A stretch of DNA of 64,000 nucleotides from Isoetes taiwanensis (Eukaryota; Streptophyta; Lycopodiopsida; Isoetales; Isoetaceae), in NCBI GenBank assembly GCA_021234155.1, contig JAJEKV010000031.1:12884928-12948927 (forward strand). The letters are read 5' to 3'. How positions within the stretch are numbered: position 1 is the first letter of the stretch; each line of letters starts with the position of its first letter. The position numbers and the translations under genes were made by a program. Of this stretch, positions 32,401 through 41,560 are shown in pieces. The notes beneath the pieces were generated by a model. The model did not search any database. It was given only the letters and a program-made list of their open reading frames with translations, and was not told where the DNA came from.

Positions 32401-32637
32401 AGCTAATCCAAGGTAACTCTGTGCAGTATGAGATCTTGCCTGGTAGAACTAAAGTGACACATGATTCAATGTATTTTCAGGGCACCATCATGTTATGAAG
32501 TTAGAGAAGGAGATATATTATCAGCATTTACTCGACAAACTGGGAAGAGCGGGTGGAAGGAATTAGCTCAACTCAATCCCCAGTTGAAGAATCCAGATCT
32601 TATATATCTAGGTGAGAGGCTGAAGCTATGTAATTAA
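20481..32637 (+). CDS. LysM-domain protein with one membrane segment, 3' exons (intron carries a retrotransposon)
   Basis: Three exons splice in phase: 20481-21144, 32279-32412 and 32481-32637. The first encodes an acidic, Ser/Thr-rich low-complexity region (EEMEESEESPSTPSGTS..., SSTSTSSSFASSPF) ending DDKPSVQ before GTATTT. The second gives a hydrophobic span FWVPVAAGVVAFLGALL, one likely membrane helix. The third is a compact LysM module, CYEVREGDILSAFTRQTG then WKELAQLNPQLKNPDLIYLG and ERLKL, followed by a stop. LysM domains bind N-acetylglucosamine polymers. The soluble, membrane, LysM order means the module would lie across the membrane from the acidic region. Exon joins are in phase (0, then split AG|G), so the gene could still be expressed if the 11-kb intron is spliced. 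N-terminal exons were not found. Confidence 0.78.
21192..21779 (-). repeat. gypsy-2 3' LTR
   Basis: 588 bp. A minus-strand TATATATA box appears at about 21457-21470. The last about 56 codons of the second extra ORF are encoded inside this LTR. Confidence 0.93.
21611..23356 (-). CDS. gypsy-2 extra ORF 2, 581 aa, unknown function
   Basis: This uninterrupted 581-codon frame lies after pol and ends 169 bp inside the 3' LTR. No domain is recognised. The body is rich in Trp, His, Gln and Pro, with PSCYHDYVVARRHLFLLRRH and LSIEDKGLCCALLVLYLIHC as the most hydrophobic parts. The C terminus is Gln/Lys-rich and ends PKRRRSDK, a plausible nuclear localisation signal. It starts at an ATG inside the end of the preceding ORF, overlapping it by 37 bases in the -1 frame. 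The position resembles envelope-like or accessory ORFs of plant gypsy elements, but no signal peptide or transmembrane anchor is evident, so I do not call it an envelope. Confidence 0.75.
   Translation of the reverse strand: MSRKSSSQSTLLNGSVTNHAFSLEKGQPDPRTLNNKPQRSYSSHEAQAKLDGHNTIVRNLPFRLPVPSCYHDYVVARRHLFLLRRHATDGPVDVPLCTADFLRIWPELSIEDKGLCCALLVLYLIHCADPDFITFRIVQPMAYIFHDFYLGDTQENFRDGPRQLFQGDPTLQWLLQDNNPYLADHAQTHTLHQEYMPELANHLPLWQAEALQQIRKYLGHPEDLPYAQVYMQHLAGYNQLRALLDSKTVPTGWDSPPVNSQLSASVWDRWYQALDPALVSEFREQAQQPMPTGMVPSPYASLGVPPRPRFLTSDWRLPFWTKVMDGHAGWTPPQISTDLRWDPRFVRRSHWEEGATLDTTTNWIYIANERGWQRPADALHGLDTFLQNAATSPDPSVHLQAGFCAAFKCILLSSLNRQHPIFHCNPNASVSAFGLQTCLLMECQFVSSDAHAALEDMVRSRFLIDADPALGINTPPALQSRQDLISQYHNGARPHSREDHFQTDGFPPSETLSPFLHSECRLVGGSVSPVPPGTGLFMHTTDQVKLKDPQSATGQPSKAQQKTKQQTTQSKPAPKRRRSDK
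21780..21797 (-). promoter_or_regulatory. gypsy-2 polypurine tract
   Basis: On the minus strand, GGTAGGGGGGAG directly precedes the 3' LTR, the position of the plus-strand primer. It also lies within the second extra ORF. Confidence 0.85.
23320..24816 (-). CDS. gypsy-2 extra ORF 1, 498 aa, coiled-coil protein
   Basis: This uninterrupted 498-codon frame follows integrase. The N-terminal ~220 residues are globular (LHAWNHRSLRTSLPWLH, then EFSQMELPAPNPDQLKQFI, VDGTTISLTQHLISEVFHIPL). They carry the pattern seen in plant retroelement-associated 'putative transposon/PMD-like' domains, though I cannot confirm this without a profile search. A Ser/Gln/Pro-rich linker follows. Residues ~315-460 form a long heptad-rich coiled coil (ALEASDAVHRDLQAATAQV, LQDKHGALLQAHTDLKSA). 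Open length and codon integrity suggest recent selection or recent insertion. Confidence 0.72.
   Translation of the reverse strand: MAFALHAWNHRSLRTSLPWLHQNFLHFKLSPGDPLFSSHVSFLALTFLPEALVGPNREVAERQKLYEFSQMELPAPNPDQLKQFIANIVNSPHGYTTVVDGTTISLTQHLISEVFHIPLQTPCLSWSAIQDLDVTEFGATPYQANVHRLTNIDKPHETFVKFLWREFLGYSIKNTHINKPFYNIVITAIHSNHHIDWPQWMFYRLLQEVDRLRAATSNSEVSVGGHLQAIIRHYFPPTPPNSHDSTQRSLPQTHQVGTSRPTSSGHVKNLHSHVTVSSSATPSSSHHISQTSQTRQQQAPPPQTLSSPLYQRRQDAQAAVLKLQESQEALMNGVQTALEASDAVHRDLQAATAQVATLEATLQDKHGALLQAHTDLKSAQDQISQLADQQAQLQSEIQDLLEQNKSKDTLLGAKDTDIAKLDALYSELCDNYSTQVQNLTERDAQIASLTAQLSTQTSQISPLPRSAYEVRKRKILDDAEIVVVRPQCPGNPPPSQHF
25246..25566 (+). other. Antisense TATA box and ~90-codon open frame within gypsy-2
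   Basis: Between integrase and the extra ORFs, the plus strand (opposite to pol) has TATATAA at 25246-25252. Downstream is a frame open from 25297 to a TAG at 25566, first ATG at 25363, reading REWMVVFRDAEHPDPNTHRM then VTHLRPGTWQNLYYLLITSA. A second plus frame (25286-25546) overlaps it. Three spaced GGGC-x5-GCCC palindromes follow at 25573, 25599 and 25625. A transcript from this strand is possible but unproven. Antisense frames are known in some Tat-lineage gypsy elements. Confidence 0.4.
25682..26290 (-). pseudogene. gypsy-2 integrase C-terminal part
   Basis: The minus frame 26152-25682 starts VYGQEALMPFEYILP and includes LVLLYDSRYKNFPGKLKFRW and LGPYQIVQVV, the GPF-like integrase C-terminal module. 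It is out of frame with the core upstream. It ends in an acidic tail (EANTTESD) with no chromodomain. Confidence 0.8.
26293..28269 (-). pseudogene. gypsy-2 reverse transcriptase, RNase H and integrase core
   Basis: Open for 658 codons. RT: WVRPIVIALKHNGKIRVCVD, YRKLN, MDGFSGYNQI, FGLSNSPSTFQRIM and the catalytic FQDDF (about 27876-27890). RNase H starts FHVHVDVSAFAIGAVLS near 27450. Integrase HHCC: HQGLGGGHFHGD and CDACQRV near 26660-26800; first core Asp in MDFVGPID near 26590. The frame then shifts near 26540. The second Asp (VSDRG) is readable in another frame near 26395-26415, and a YYPQGNG block closes the core. The RT start also lies in a broken junction with protease (28270-28760). Confidence 0.88.
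28790..29527 (-). CDS. gypsy-2 aspartic protease region
   Basis: 245 codons open. The catalytic motif QIDGGSAVNLI near 29240-29272 has D-G-G in place of D-T/S-G, as in several Tat-type elements. A second hydrophobic block YEILVGRPFLRQA follows, the ILG(R)-type end of retropepsins. It processes Gag-Pol in intact elements. Confidence 0.8.
   Translation of the reverse strand: MLKEVAASLPRTPAPVDPADPFSHVPLELQEELAKIKIPLSLATILKLCPALKDQLPLPTVLVGAVATSTPTVHATVGNQQVNHVQIDGGSAVNLITDKLRKQMGITQLFRAPYDIKLGNGHITRPQGVTPLLHINIDDLRFPMEFGVWKAGEDPGDYEILVGRPFLRQAKSIHYWATDQLVITDGHLNATMDLETGRIIFAEHREPSLSITVIRGSSNIYQVRAPPRSPPIVILPLNMPILGEK
29600..31563 (-). pseudogene. gypsy-2 gag, with three zinc knuckles
   Basis: The N-terminal part (31563-31018) is Pro/Ser/His/Gln-rich. 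The capsid core is split over 31021-30806 (LTYPTFGNTKGKPLDQ, HMEEFEALAVL) and 30870-30570 in several frames. The nucleocapsid part at 30572-29841 has CHICKYQGHLANEC, CKRCNMCNHATEEC and CYHCQEWGHTTTAC, three CCHC-type knuckles. At least three frame breaks show Gag is not intact. Confidence 0.78.
31665..32257 (-). repeat. gypsy-2 5' LTR
   Basis: 593 bp. It has a TATA box at the matching position (about 31933-31945). The tail segment of extra ORF 2 is also present here (32247-32060) but is frame-shifted by a one-base loss near 32105. Confidence 0.92.
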
Positions 32638-34765
32638 CATATCTTGAGCTGCATCAAAATGATTCTATGGAAAAGCTCAACATGTGTTTTCTGTAACACA
32701 TGCTTGCAAGAATATAGTATATATTTTTAAATAATGAAGTAATCCAGTCATGCCAAAATATGACTTTGAACTATGATTTAAGCCACTTCACCCTCTGGCC
32801 ATGGAGGGCAACCCTCCGTGCGCAGCACCTTGTTTATATAGGCATAATGTTTTTGCCGAGGCCATAATGCATGGCAAGGCCTAGTAAGTGAATATTTTTT
32901 AACTACTTAAAATATGCATATACTATAAATTGAGATCACCAATATGTGGCACCATTTCCCCTTTAACGAACTGAAATAAATAGGTAGAATAACATAAGGC
33001 ATCCGCAAAAATCTTGCTAAAAGATCTTGCTTTGTCATAGGCCCATAAGTATTGTTATATTGGTGACAAAGATTTGGGTTTATTTACTAAGGTTTTGCAT
33101 TTGGAAGGATAGTATTCCTTAGCCTCGTCAAGAAATATAGAGTATAACTTAGTCTATGGTGATGCTTATCCCAAAACCACATGTGTCTTTTTGCACAATC
33201 CTTGAGACTGCAAGAAATGTAGCTTACAACCTAGGTGATGCTTATCCCAAAACCACACGTGTTTCCGTACAAGTCTTTGCCCCTAGTGGCTTGCCAATTG
33301 TTGTGTATTCAATTTTTGCAAACACAAATTTGGGTTTTGGGGGGATAGACTATATTCTAGTAGGGTGATTGCTTCACGAGAATATAGCTCTTTGGCTCAA
33401 AGCCTTTGGCTAAGTAGGCTTCCCATCGGGCATGTCTCAAAGAAACGCGTTATTCATTAAAGAGCTATGTTTGCGGCTGTCTTGGCCGCCACGATAAATT
33501 TCTCTTCACCATAGGGCATAGATGTCATATTCCCTTATTACAAGTGAATCCCGAGGAAGATAGGAAGGTGCCATTCATGCACCTTCTTTTAGCGGTGGTT
33601 GGGTGACATATGTATAGTAAGATATTGGTATACCAACGTATGTATAATTCTATCTTATGCATCTTACTTTTAGATCATTAGTAAGGTGCTGCTGGCTTCC
33701 TCTCATTATAGTAAGATAAGATGTATGTATACTAAGCATAGTTACCAAAGATATAGTAATATGACCATACCTTATGCATTAGTATATAATCTATAGTTGT
33801 AGATGTTTGTGATTTACAGATGCATATTGTGTAAAAAATTACACAAGTCCATAAGATACCTAGTAAGTTATACATGTTTGTAGTATACTTCATATTATAT
33901 CAAGGAATGCTTTAGTTGTTGTCTAGAAGATTGGTATAAAAGATCAAATAAATCTTATGTAATGAAATGTGCCTTATTAATGAATATTCTTAACTTAGTA
34001 TATTCCTAAATTGTTGAATGTTATTTGAATGAAATCCTCTAGGAAACAACAGAAGAGACATATAATCCTCTTGGAAAAAACAAAAAGGGCAGTAAGGATT
34101 TAAAAAAACTAAAACTTCAGTCAATTTCCTTCTCCGCATGGGTCTCACTAGCAAATCTAAATCAGTGAAAGATTGGTGCATAGGGTTCAATTGCTTTCTC
34201 CTCATATAGCCTATGAACCATATCTAAACCATTGGAAGATATATCGCATACATAAAGATAAAATCTCATCTACCGGCTTCACCACATAAGACAGATCAAC
34301 AACCAATCTACTTTACTATATGATGGCTATATCATAGAGACATAGATTGCATTCTCCTCAAATGGCTTCATAGAGTGCCCCCCATTAATGGGCCATCTAT
34401 CTCCTCCTATCATTCTAGCTTTACAAACTTTAGCATCTTTGTTTGAGGGTTAGAGTTATATGTGATCAATTCTCCCTCCTGCAAATTTCAACTTGGACAT
34501 ATCTTCGTACGCTATGGAGTCAGCCATCTACTTCGTTTGTACAACAAGCTTGCCATATCATGGACCACATTCTCACCAAATGGCTTAGCATATTACTCAA
34601 AAGCCAGGCTACTTGCATTTTGGCCTATATTCTTTAATCTAGATTTCAAGCAACTTAAGACCACATTCTTGTGGCTCTAGCTTGTCCATCCTTGCGACAT
34701 TACCACTAACACCTGGTGTCTAAGTGTAGCCTGTAGGTATATAATTAGGCAATAGATGGAAATGA
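32638..34765. other. 2.1-kb AT-rich stretch, no gene recognised
   Basis: The 3' flank of the LysM gene starts it. TATAGTAAGAT-type words recur near 33610-33780. Apart from a dispersed-repeat fragment at 32777-32833, nothing was identified. Confidence 0.5.
32777..32833 (-). repeat. Fragment of a dispersed repeat (family GGTGCTGC)
   Basis: On the minus strand, AACAAGGTGCTGCGCACGGA through GGGTGAAGTGGCTTAAAT matches the first ~58 bp of the copies at 36711 and 54989. Confidence 0.8.
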
Positions 34766-34769
34766 TCTT

Positions 34770-35700
34770 TGCATATGCTCAATCATGGCCCTAGCCTTTT
34801 GAACTCAATTGTAAGAAACACATCTCAAATGTCACGCTTAGACAGAGCGAAAGGGCAGCCATTCTTATCAAGAATATGATAGTCGGGTCAAGGTTGCGAC
34901 ACCACTTACAACAGTTAAAGAAATGCTATTTGCATGGATTGATTATCTAATACTGGCTAAATAAGTAAAATTATCAACAAATTATGACGGTGCACTTCCC
35001 AAACACGAATATTGTTAAGCAATTTGATCCAAATTTCCCTTTGTTTACTGTGGTGGGTCCGTAAGGTAAACAAGGGAAAGTTGTTCCAAGCAGCCTCCCA
35101 TGTAATAAAATCATCAAATTGTACAAGAAACCTCATTTTGTTATAGTAGCAAGTGTGTTGGCAATAGCAGCATACGTTCAACCATGGCTCATGCCTTTTG
35201 CCGCAAGCACCTCTCCAAGTGTCACCATCAGAAAGAGCGCTATAACTAGGTCGTTCAATATCTATCTTTAATTTTGGGTGGGGTCTGCCACGCCCCTTAC
35301 AACAATAAAGGTGATGCTATTTGCATGATTGATACGTGGTGCACTTCCCAACCACAGGATTGGTAGGGTACGATGTTGGATCCAACGTTCTCTTGTTAAC
35401 TGTGATATACAGGACATGGTCATGTTTAAATCAGCCAAAAAAAAAATCCTACGAGTCCACAAAAAATGCAGTGTATTTTAGTTATTTTTTTTTTAAGTGG
35501 GGTTAACATGACAAATACGTGGATATACGGTAGATAGCAGAGCCAGATGGTTTAAACATGACCGAGTAAGATAAAATGTATGGGGCTAGTGGTCCACAAA
35601 GGAAAGGAGAGGTGTCGCGCCCAAAAGCCTACCATGTTACAAAAACACTTAAAGGGTACAAAAATCTCATTTTGTCACAGCAGCAAGTGTGTTAGTAGGT
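34770..35700. repeat. Degenerate tandem array, ~300-400-bp units
   Basis: Shared words recur in the same order: AATGCTATTTGCATGG/ATGCTATTTGCATG (34921 and 35312), GTGCACTTCCCAA(A/C)CAC (34990 and 35337), TCTCATTTTGTCACAGCAGC versus CCTCATTTTGTTATAGTAGC (35670 and 35131) and CAAGTGTGTT. Units are heavily diverged, with gaps. No coding function is apparent. Confidence 0.65.
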
Positions 35701-35713
35701 AGTGGCAAAGAGC

Positions 35714-35765
35714 AGGTCTGATAATAAGAATAAGAATGATTTTTTATCGTCCACTGAGAATGCAG
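35714..35765 (-). mobile_element. Variable-tail LINE family, copy D (about 50 bp of 3' end)
   Basis: On the minus strand, CAGTGGACGATAAAAAATC is followed by ATTCTTATTCTTATTATC, the conserved 3' terminus plus an ATTCTT-type tail. It lies about 150 bp upstream of the B-box start codon, so it probably falls in the 5' UTR or promoter. Confidence 0.6.
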
Positions 35766-35912
35766 AATGCAGACCGGAAATGGAGACCCACTTGCTGGGG
35801 CATTCCAAGCTCATAAATTTAGCCCCATTCCATGAATCTGCTACGCCTCGAGAGCAAATCATTACACTCAAAGAGCAAATCCATTACACCTCAAGAGCAA
35901 ATCCACTGCAAC

Positions 35913-36394
35913 ATGGCCAGCATCCGGTGCGGCATTTGCGAATCCACTTCAGCCACTATAATGTGCTCTTCAGAAGACCTGGCCCTCTGTTATGCCTGTG
36001 ACTCGAAAATCCATTCTTCCACTAGTCCCCACGAGAGGATCGGCCTCATAAAGCAGGACCTCCAACCCATCTGTGACTCCTGCCAGGTCTAAACACGTAG
36101 CGTTTGCCAGTGTTCCTCAGTGTTTTACTCCACGTTTTCCTGCAGGTTAGCAAGGGCCTCTTCTTCTGCATCGAGCACAGATCCCTCTTGTGTGGCTCCT
36201 GTGATTCCAGAAATCATTCGAGCAAACTGGCTTCAGCCCACAAGCGATTTCTCGTCTCGCGATTTACTGCTGGGAAGTTGGATGAACCAGAGAGTAGTAT
36301 CCAGGCTCAGGAATTTCCTTGGTGGCTTGGTTCCCCTATTTTCCACAGCACTGAAGAAACCTGTGATGTAACTATATTTGGATATTCTCCTTAG
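35913..36394 (+). CDS. Double B-box zinc-finger protein (BBX), two exons, 140 aa
   Basis: Exon 1 (35913-36086, ATG in context AACATGGCC) encodes MASIRCGICESTSATIMC and SSEDLALCYACDSKIH: a first B-box with the plant C-x2-C-x8-C-x7-C-x2-C-x4-H spacing, ending at HER(I). A 59-nt intron follows. Exon 2 (36146-36394) completes a second B-box that crosses the junction: CDSCQ | VSKGLFFCIEHRSLLCGSC, H, then AHKRFLV. BBX proteins with two tandem boxes and no CCT domain act in light and photomorphogenesis transcription through protein contacts such as HY5. The C terminus is short (about 45 residues, acidic, FPWWLGSP), with a stop at 36392. At 140 aa it is shorter than typical. A downstream acceptor near 36434 could give an alternative tail. 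Confidence 0.85.
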
Positions 36395-36710
36395 AAAATT
36401 ACACACTCATAGCTTGTCTTGCATGTTTTGCAGGTTGCCAAGAAGACCACCGACGAATTGTGGAGCTTTCAAGCCTAAACTACCGCTCATAACATCGACA
36501 TGTGCTAGCTTGGGAAAAAAGAGATATTCTAATTATTTAACTTAAATAGCATGGGTAAAATAATGATGTTCTTTTATTCAAATGAGAGCTTGCTTGAAGC
36601 TCTTTTAGATTTGCATTGTTGCTTCATTATTTTGTTGAAGGGACGATAGGAATCATCAGGCTTGTATTACATAATGAGTCTAATTGGAGGAGTGCATGCC
36701 GCAATGCAAA

Positions 36711-36932
36711 CAAGGTGCTGCACACGAAGGGTTGCTCTCCAAGGCCGGAGGGTGAAGTGGCTTAAATCATACTTGGAAGTCGTTTTTACAATCAATCAAA
36801 GTTGCTATTTTAAGACATTGACATTTTGCGAAGGTGATGGTAGCCATTTGCATTACTAACTCCTCCTTAGATGTTGAGCTCCTCTTGGACTAGGATCCAG
36901 CTGAACACATGGACTCTGGGGTTTCAGTGTAA
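36711..36932 (+). repeat. Dispersed ~220-bp repeat (family GGTGCTGC), copy 1
   Basis: It runs from CAAGGTGCTGCACACG to GGGGTTTCAGTGTAA and is about 90 percent identical by eye to 54991-55213. It includes the long conserved block TCCTCCTTAGATGTTGAGCT to the end. No terminal repeats or coding domain were found. Confidence 0.85.
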
Positions 36933-37977
36933 AAACATATTGTTGCTAGGTTACTAGTAATTATAATAGTAGTGTTGTCAGGGTTGGTTATTGTGTGGAG
37001 GAAGTATTTACAAGTTTTTCTTGAAAGAAAACTGTGGTGTTGCAAATCTTGGTTGCCAAGCTTGCCATGTAGTTGCTGGACAGTTTTCCCATAACAATGC
37101 TTCAAACTGCAATGTAGGTGCCCATGAGCCTGCTTTTTTGTGATCTTTTTGGGTAATTTACAATGTTCCTTTTTGTTCTGCATGATTCAATCAGTCATAT
37201 ATGGGCCTAAAAGCATCCTCCCAGCATCTGTTCAAGTTATTCAACAAAACATGGAATACAAGAAAATCATAACATGCCGGAGAACTATTTGAAATAGACG
37301 TGGGTGTAAGATTTGTTGGATGTCTGGCGCATTGCCTAAACACCCAGAGATGGGTCCCCATGCTTATTAATTTCGTAATAGCATTCATTCAACCTTAGCC
37401 TCATTGTTTCCCTATCCTTGGTAAGTGACAACGAAGCATTCGTGCAATAACTTGGATACAACACAAGTCGGCAAAGTAGTGTCCGGAATTCATATATAAG
37501 ATGTCGTGTTATGCAAAAAAAAATGCATTATTAGAAGTTCACCGAATGGAGAACATATATGCACTAAAAGAAATAACAACCTTTCGTCTGCTACATCATC
37601 TGTCCTTGAACCTGAGTTCCTCTAATCTTGTTCAACACTTCTCAACTCAATATGAATGATGGTTATGAGCCTCCATACAAGACTCTCAGATTTCCCTTGC
37701 TTCACTATAGGTTTTGTATTACACAACATCTTTATTTATGCAATCACCTTAGACTTGTTTGGGCATAGCTCCAAGGTTATAGATGTATGAAGGCACTACC
37801 TTACTTCGTACTTATGCCCACGCAGACAATTTTCATTGGGCCGTTAGGTGCTCTATACGCCTTGTTAGAAGAGGGAAAGAATGGAATAAAAACGAAATCA
37901 TTATAGATACTCCTTGTTAGAGAGCAATTGCTCAAGACTTCAGTAACATGAATATATGTGGGGGGTGATTTTGCAAC

Positions 37978-38185
37978 TTTATGTGGGCATCCCTAATTGT
38001 GGACCTTAGTCCAATTGTGGTACCATGGTAAAATAGATCTATTCTTTTAATGTATATTATTTCCTCGTTCTCGATATATATTATATATGGGGGCAACCCT
38101 AACCTTGGTCCAATCGTGGGACCGTGGTAAAATAGATCTAGTTTCTTAATACATTATTGCCGCAATCTCGACCATTTAATAAATT
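37978..38185. repeat. Diverged ~108-bp tandem duplication
   Basis: GGGCATCCCTAATTGTGG... GTCCAATTGTGGTACCATGG, TAAAATAGATCTA at 37983-38060 recurs as GGGGCAACCCTAACC... GTCCAATCGTGGGACCGTGG, TAAAATAGATCTA at 38091-38160. Confidence 0.75.
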
Positions 38186-39406
38186 GTGTCTAATCATAAT
38201 CAACAATAAGGTATTTGAATGCTTCTCACTATTTTAGATAGACCCATTTCATGTGGAGATTTCGTGGGCTATATGTACCCAAATTTTCCAATTTTTAACC
38301 ATTTTAATTGACAAAATTGTTTTGTTTTCAATGTCCCTTGTCCACAATTCTATTAAGTGTTCGAGTATTGGTACACCCCCATTATTAAATATGTCAAACA
38401 ATCTAAAACCTCTAGACACATACACAAATCGATGAGACATGGTTTAGCTAATATGTAATACCACCTTCAAGGTGTATTACGTTACGGTATAGATTATTGT
38501 GATATTATCTATGATATGGATTATATCTATTTAGATCGTACACAAAATAAGTATAATTGTATCCTTTACTTTTCCAGCCTAGGTTCTTCATGTCACAAAT
38601 TATTCCCCCTTCCTATCCTTTGGCTCCTTGATGTCTCAAACCATAAATGCAAGGTAACTACGATTCTGGCCCCACGGCCAATCAGGCCCTGCTACGTGGC
38701 AGGTTTTCATTTTCGTGGATATTAACTAAAAATTTTGAAGGACGTCTGGGCTGCTTCCACGCGTCGGCACTTCTTCCACGTCTGAATCCTTGCCTCGAAG
38801 TCATTCCTGTATACGGAAATATGATCCTTGAGAAGTTGGCCCCGTAATCGATCTCTACGTCGTGAGTATTTCCCCCTGCATATTCTGCCTCATAATAGTT
38901 TAATTACATCCTCCACCATGATCAGGTGATCTCTAACTCACTAAGATTCAAGGCATAACCCAGAATTCCAATTCTCATAAATTCCAATTTCCTAGTCTAG
39001 ATCCAGCAGCCTCTTATGTACGCGGGCCTCCAGCTTTCGACCTCCATTTTCTAGCCTATAATCCTTGACGCCCGATTCCTTTACTATGATCCTTCTAGCT
39101 AAAAAATGCAGCATATGTAAAGCTTTTGGAACAGCTGCCTAATGTTGATATTGCCACATTAAACATAATAACTTCTTATGGCAGATTATGTAAATAAGCT
39201 CTGAAGGCTACAAGGAGCGTCTCCTGTTACCTCTGTCACGTCAGAGGGCCTTTTAGATATAAGAGTTTGGCAGCTGCACAATAGATATATTGTAGAACAT
39301 TTGTGTTGTTTGACAAAATTGGCTTGCTCCATACCAGGATCAAAGCAAGCCAGGTTTGTTGTTATAACGAACATCCAAGACAGAACTCTTTATTGCATCT
39401 AAATCT

Positions 39407-39472
39407 TAGTGCAATATCAATGACTTTTAACAACTTCTGAGTGCAATATCAATGACTTTTAACAACTTCTGA
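39407..39472. repeat. Perfect 33-bp tandem duplication
   Basis: GTGCAATATCAATGACTTTT followed by AACAACTTCTGA occurs twice in immediate succession. Confidence 0.9.
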
Positions 39473-40699
39473 AGTATCATGTATTAAACTAAAAGACGAA
39501 TAAGGAAATACCTCAGTTTCTTTCTGCACTTGCTGTAGCTTTTTTTGATAGTGAGTAAAAACGTTAACAACATGTCCTGTCTTTTTCCGCAATGCTGCTA
39601 TGTCATCGTTCTTTTTTTATAGCTGTATTAGTTCATTGTCAACAACATAGTAACATGCAAATATGAGCAAAATGATATGCTTGGCCAAAACACCTTAACA
39701 CTAGTACCGTGTGCAGCAAACTACTCACAATACTACAGGACACTTCCCAAAACTACAAAACTAAGGATAGACTGCCCTACACTGTTATACTAGATATGTT
39801 CTTATTAGTGTTCATACTGCGCTCAAAATCATATATACCAACCCTTGCCTTAATATAGGCACATTACTACCTCGTATTCATCACTCAAGCCCTTTCCACC
39901 CTTATCATATCATGGTACACTCGCATCCATAGAGACCAGACAACTTTGACCCGATATTAGGTCCTTATTGTAGAGGTCCTCCTTACTGGGGTCACACTAT
40001 GCCCGTCACAACATATTCCAACAGCTCTCTGACTCCAAAATTTTCAAAATCATGTCCCTATTATTGCAGTAGTGCCGTAGGCATGGTAATCTCGGCATTG
40101 GGGTAAACTAACACTCATCTTTTGAAGTGTAATCAGCAATGCTAATCTGAAGCATACTTTTTCAAGCCAGTTCATGTCTCCTAGACTAAACATCAAATGA
40201 AGGTTGTAATAACTTGTGGGCTGTTTGCTAGCAATAGACCTGGAATTTTACTTTTGGCTCAACTTATTGCAAGTATTTGGACAAGGAATATAAATGCGGT
40301 GCATTTTCTGAGATTTCTACATTGGTAAGCAGGGTAAAATTGTGTATATATCATATTTTCTGCTGCCCATGATCTACTCTGCTTACGTGTTCTATCTGGG
40401 ACCCAAGATCCTGGAAGTTTGCACTCATGCAGCACAGTTGTTGAATAGATTTGGAAATGAGACTATAGGAATTTAAAGGAGACTTGTAGGGATATGTGAA
40501 AAGAAAATTTTGCTTGGGGGAACAGCATAACTGTGGCTAGAACTGAACCTCACTAGAAATATAAGGTACAGGGATATAATATCTTTTGGATCTACCAGAC
40601 AAGGACTATTTCCCACACAATTGGCAGTCATAGAGATTTGAATGAATGCATGTGTGGCATAATAAATGAGCAATGTTTTCACAGCTCAGTTTGATAGTC

Positions 40700-40700
<1 letters not shown>

Positions 40701-40780
<80 letters not shown>
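40701..40780. repeat. (GAAA)20 microsatellite, tail of LINE copy E
   Basis: Twenty uninterrupted tetramers join directly to the conserved LINE 3' terminus, so the array is the element's tail or the target it inserted into. Confidence 0.95.
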
Positions 40781-40783
<3 letters not shown>

Positions 40784-41560
40784 TTTTATCGTCCACTGAG
40801 ACCAATCGGCCTATGGGACCCGGAAAGGAGTGCAAACAAACTTTTTTTGTCCACCGGAGTTAAACCCCCCAAGGGTTTTCGAGGGAAAAACCGTGGCAGC
40901 AATAAGAATGTTGTTAAACTGTACAAGTATACATCATCATGAAATAAATGTATATATACACATGTCAAGTATGTGCCCGAGGACATGTGTATGATCTCAG
41001 CATGTCCATTCCTGAAGGTATGATCCCAGCACCCGTAAGGAAGCCGTGCTCAATGTCACATGTAGCGGCTGGTCAGGCCTGACCAACTAGTAGCACGTCC
41101 GGATTTGATCATATGCTGGGCAACTTTGAAGAGTATGAGATTCATCCTCAATGACTCCCATTTGGCAGCATTGACAGAGCATGTACTGGCGTGGCTCACC
41201 AATCCATCTGCCCGTCTCAATTCGAAGATGGTATGCCCTTGTGCGAATGGAGGCAATGAGTCTGTGCCTTTTCATGGGCAAGTGGGTACGCAGGTAGCAT
41301 TGCGGGCCTCATTCCAATGTGGGATTTATGTGGCGCTGGTAGTGTGTTGTCTTGACCTGTTCAAGGGAACTGGCATCCCAAAGCTTGCCGAGGAAGCAAG
41401 CGTCAAGATATCTCAAGCTATGGTGATCTGCTTCTGTTTGCACATGTATGCACCTGTGCTCATGCACATTCCATCCAGCCAACCATTGAGCTCTCTTTTC
41501 CCTCCAGCAGGCCTTAAGGCGTTGCGGCCCCATTGCCATAAGAGAAGTACCCTTGTATTT
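40701..41560 (-). mobile_element. Variable-tail LINE family, copy E (ORF2 C terminus and 3' end)
   Basis: Minus-strand copy. Coding remnants at 41539-41309 (MGPQRLKACWREKRAQWLAG) and 41281-41087 (RTRAYHLRIETGRW, then LCQCCQMGVIEDESHTLQSC, a Cys-x2-Cys-x9-His-x4-Cys finger) lie in two frames. The 3' untranslated part ends in the conserved block GGGTCCCATAGGCCGATTGG-like sequence and AGTGGACGATAAAAA. The tail is (TTTC)20, seen as (GAAA)20 at 40701-40780. It is 5'-truncated near 41560. Confidence 0.82.

Larger units (their letters stand above)
36933..40700. other. 3.7-kb stretch without recognised genes
   Basis: Both strands were scanned, and only short frames without motifs were seen. It contains two small tandem duplications, annotated separately. 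Confidence 0.5.
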
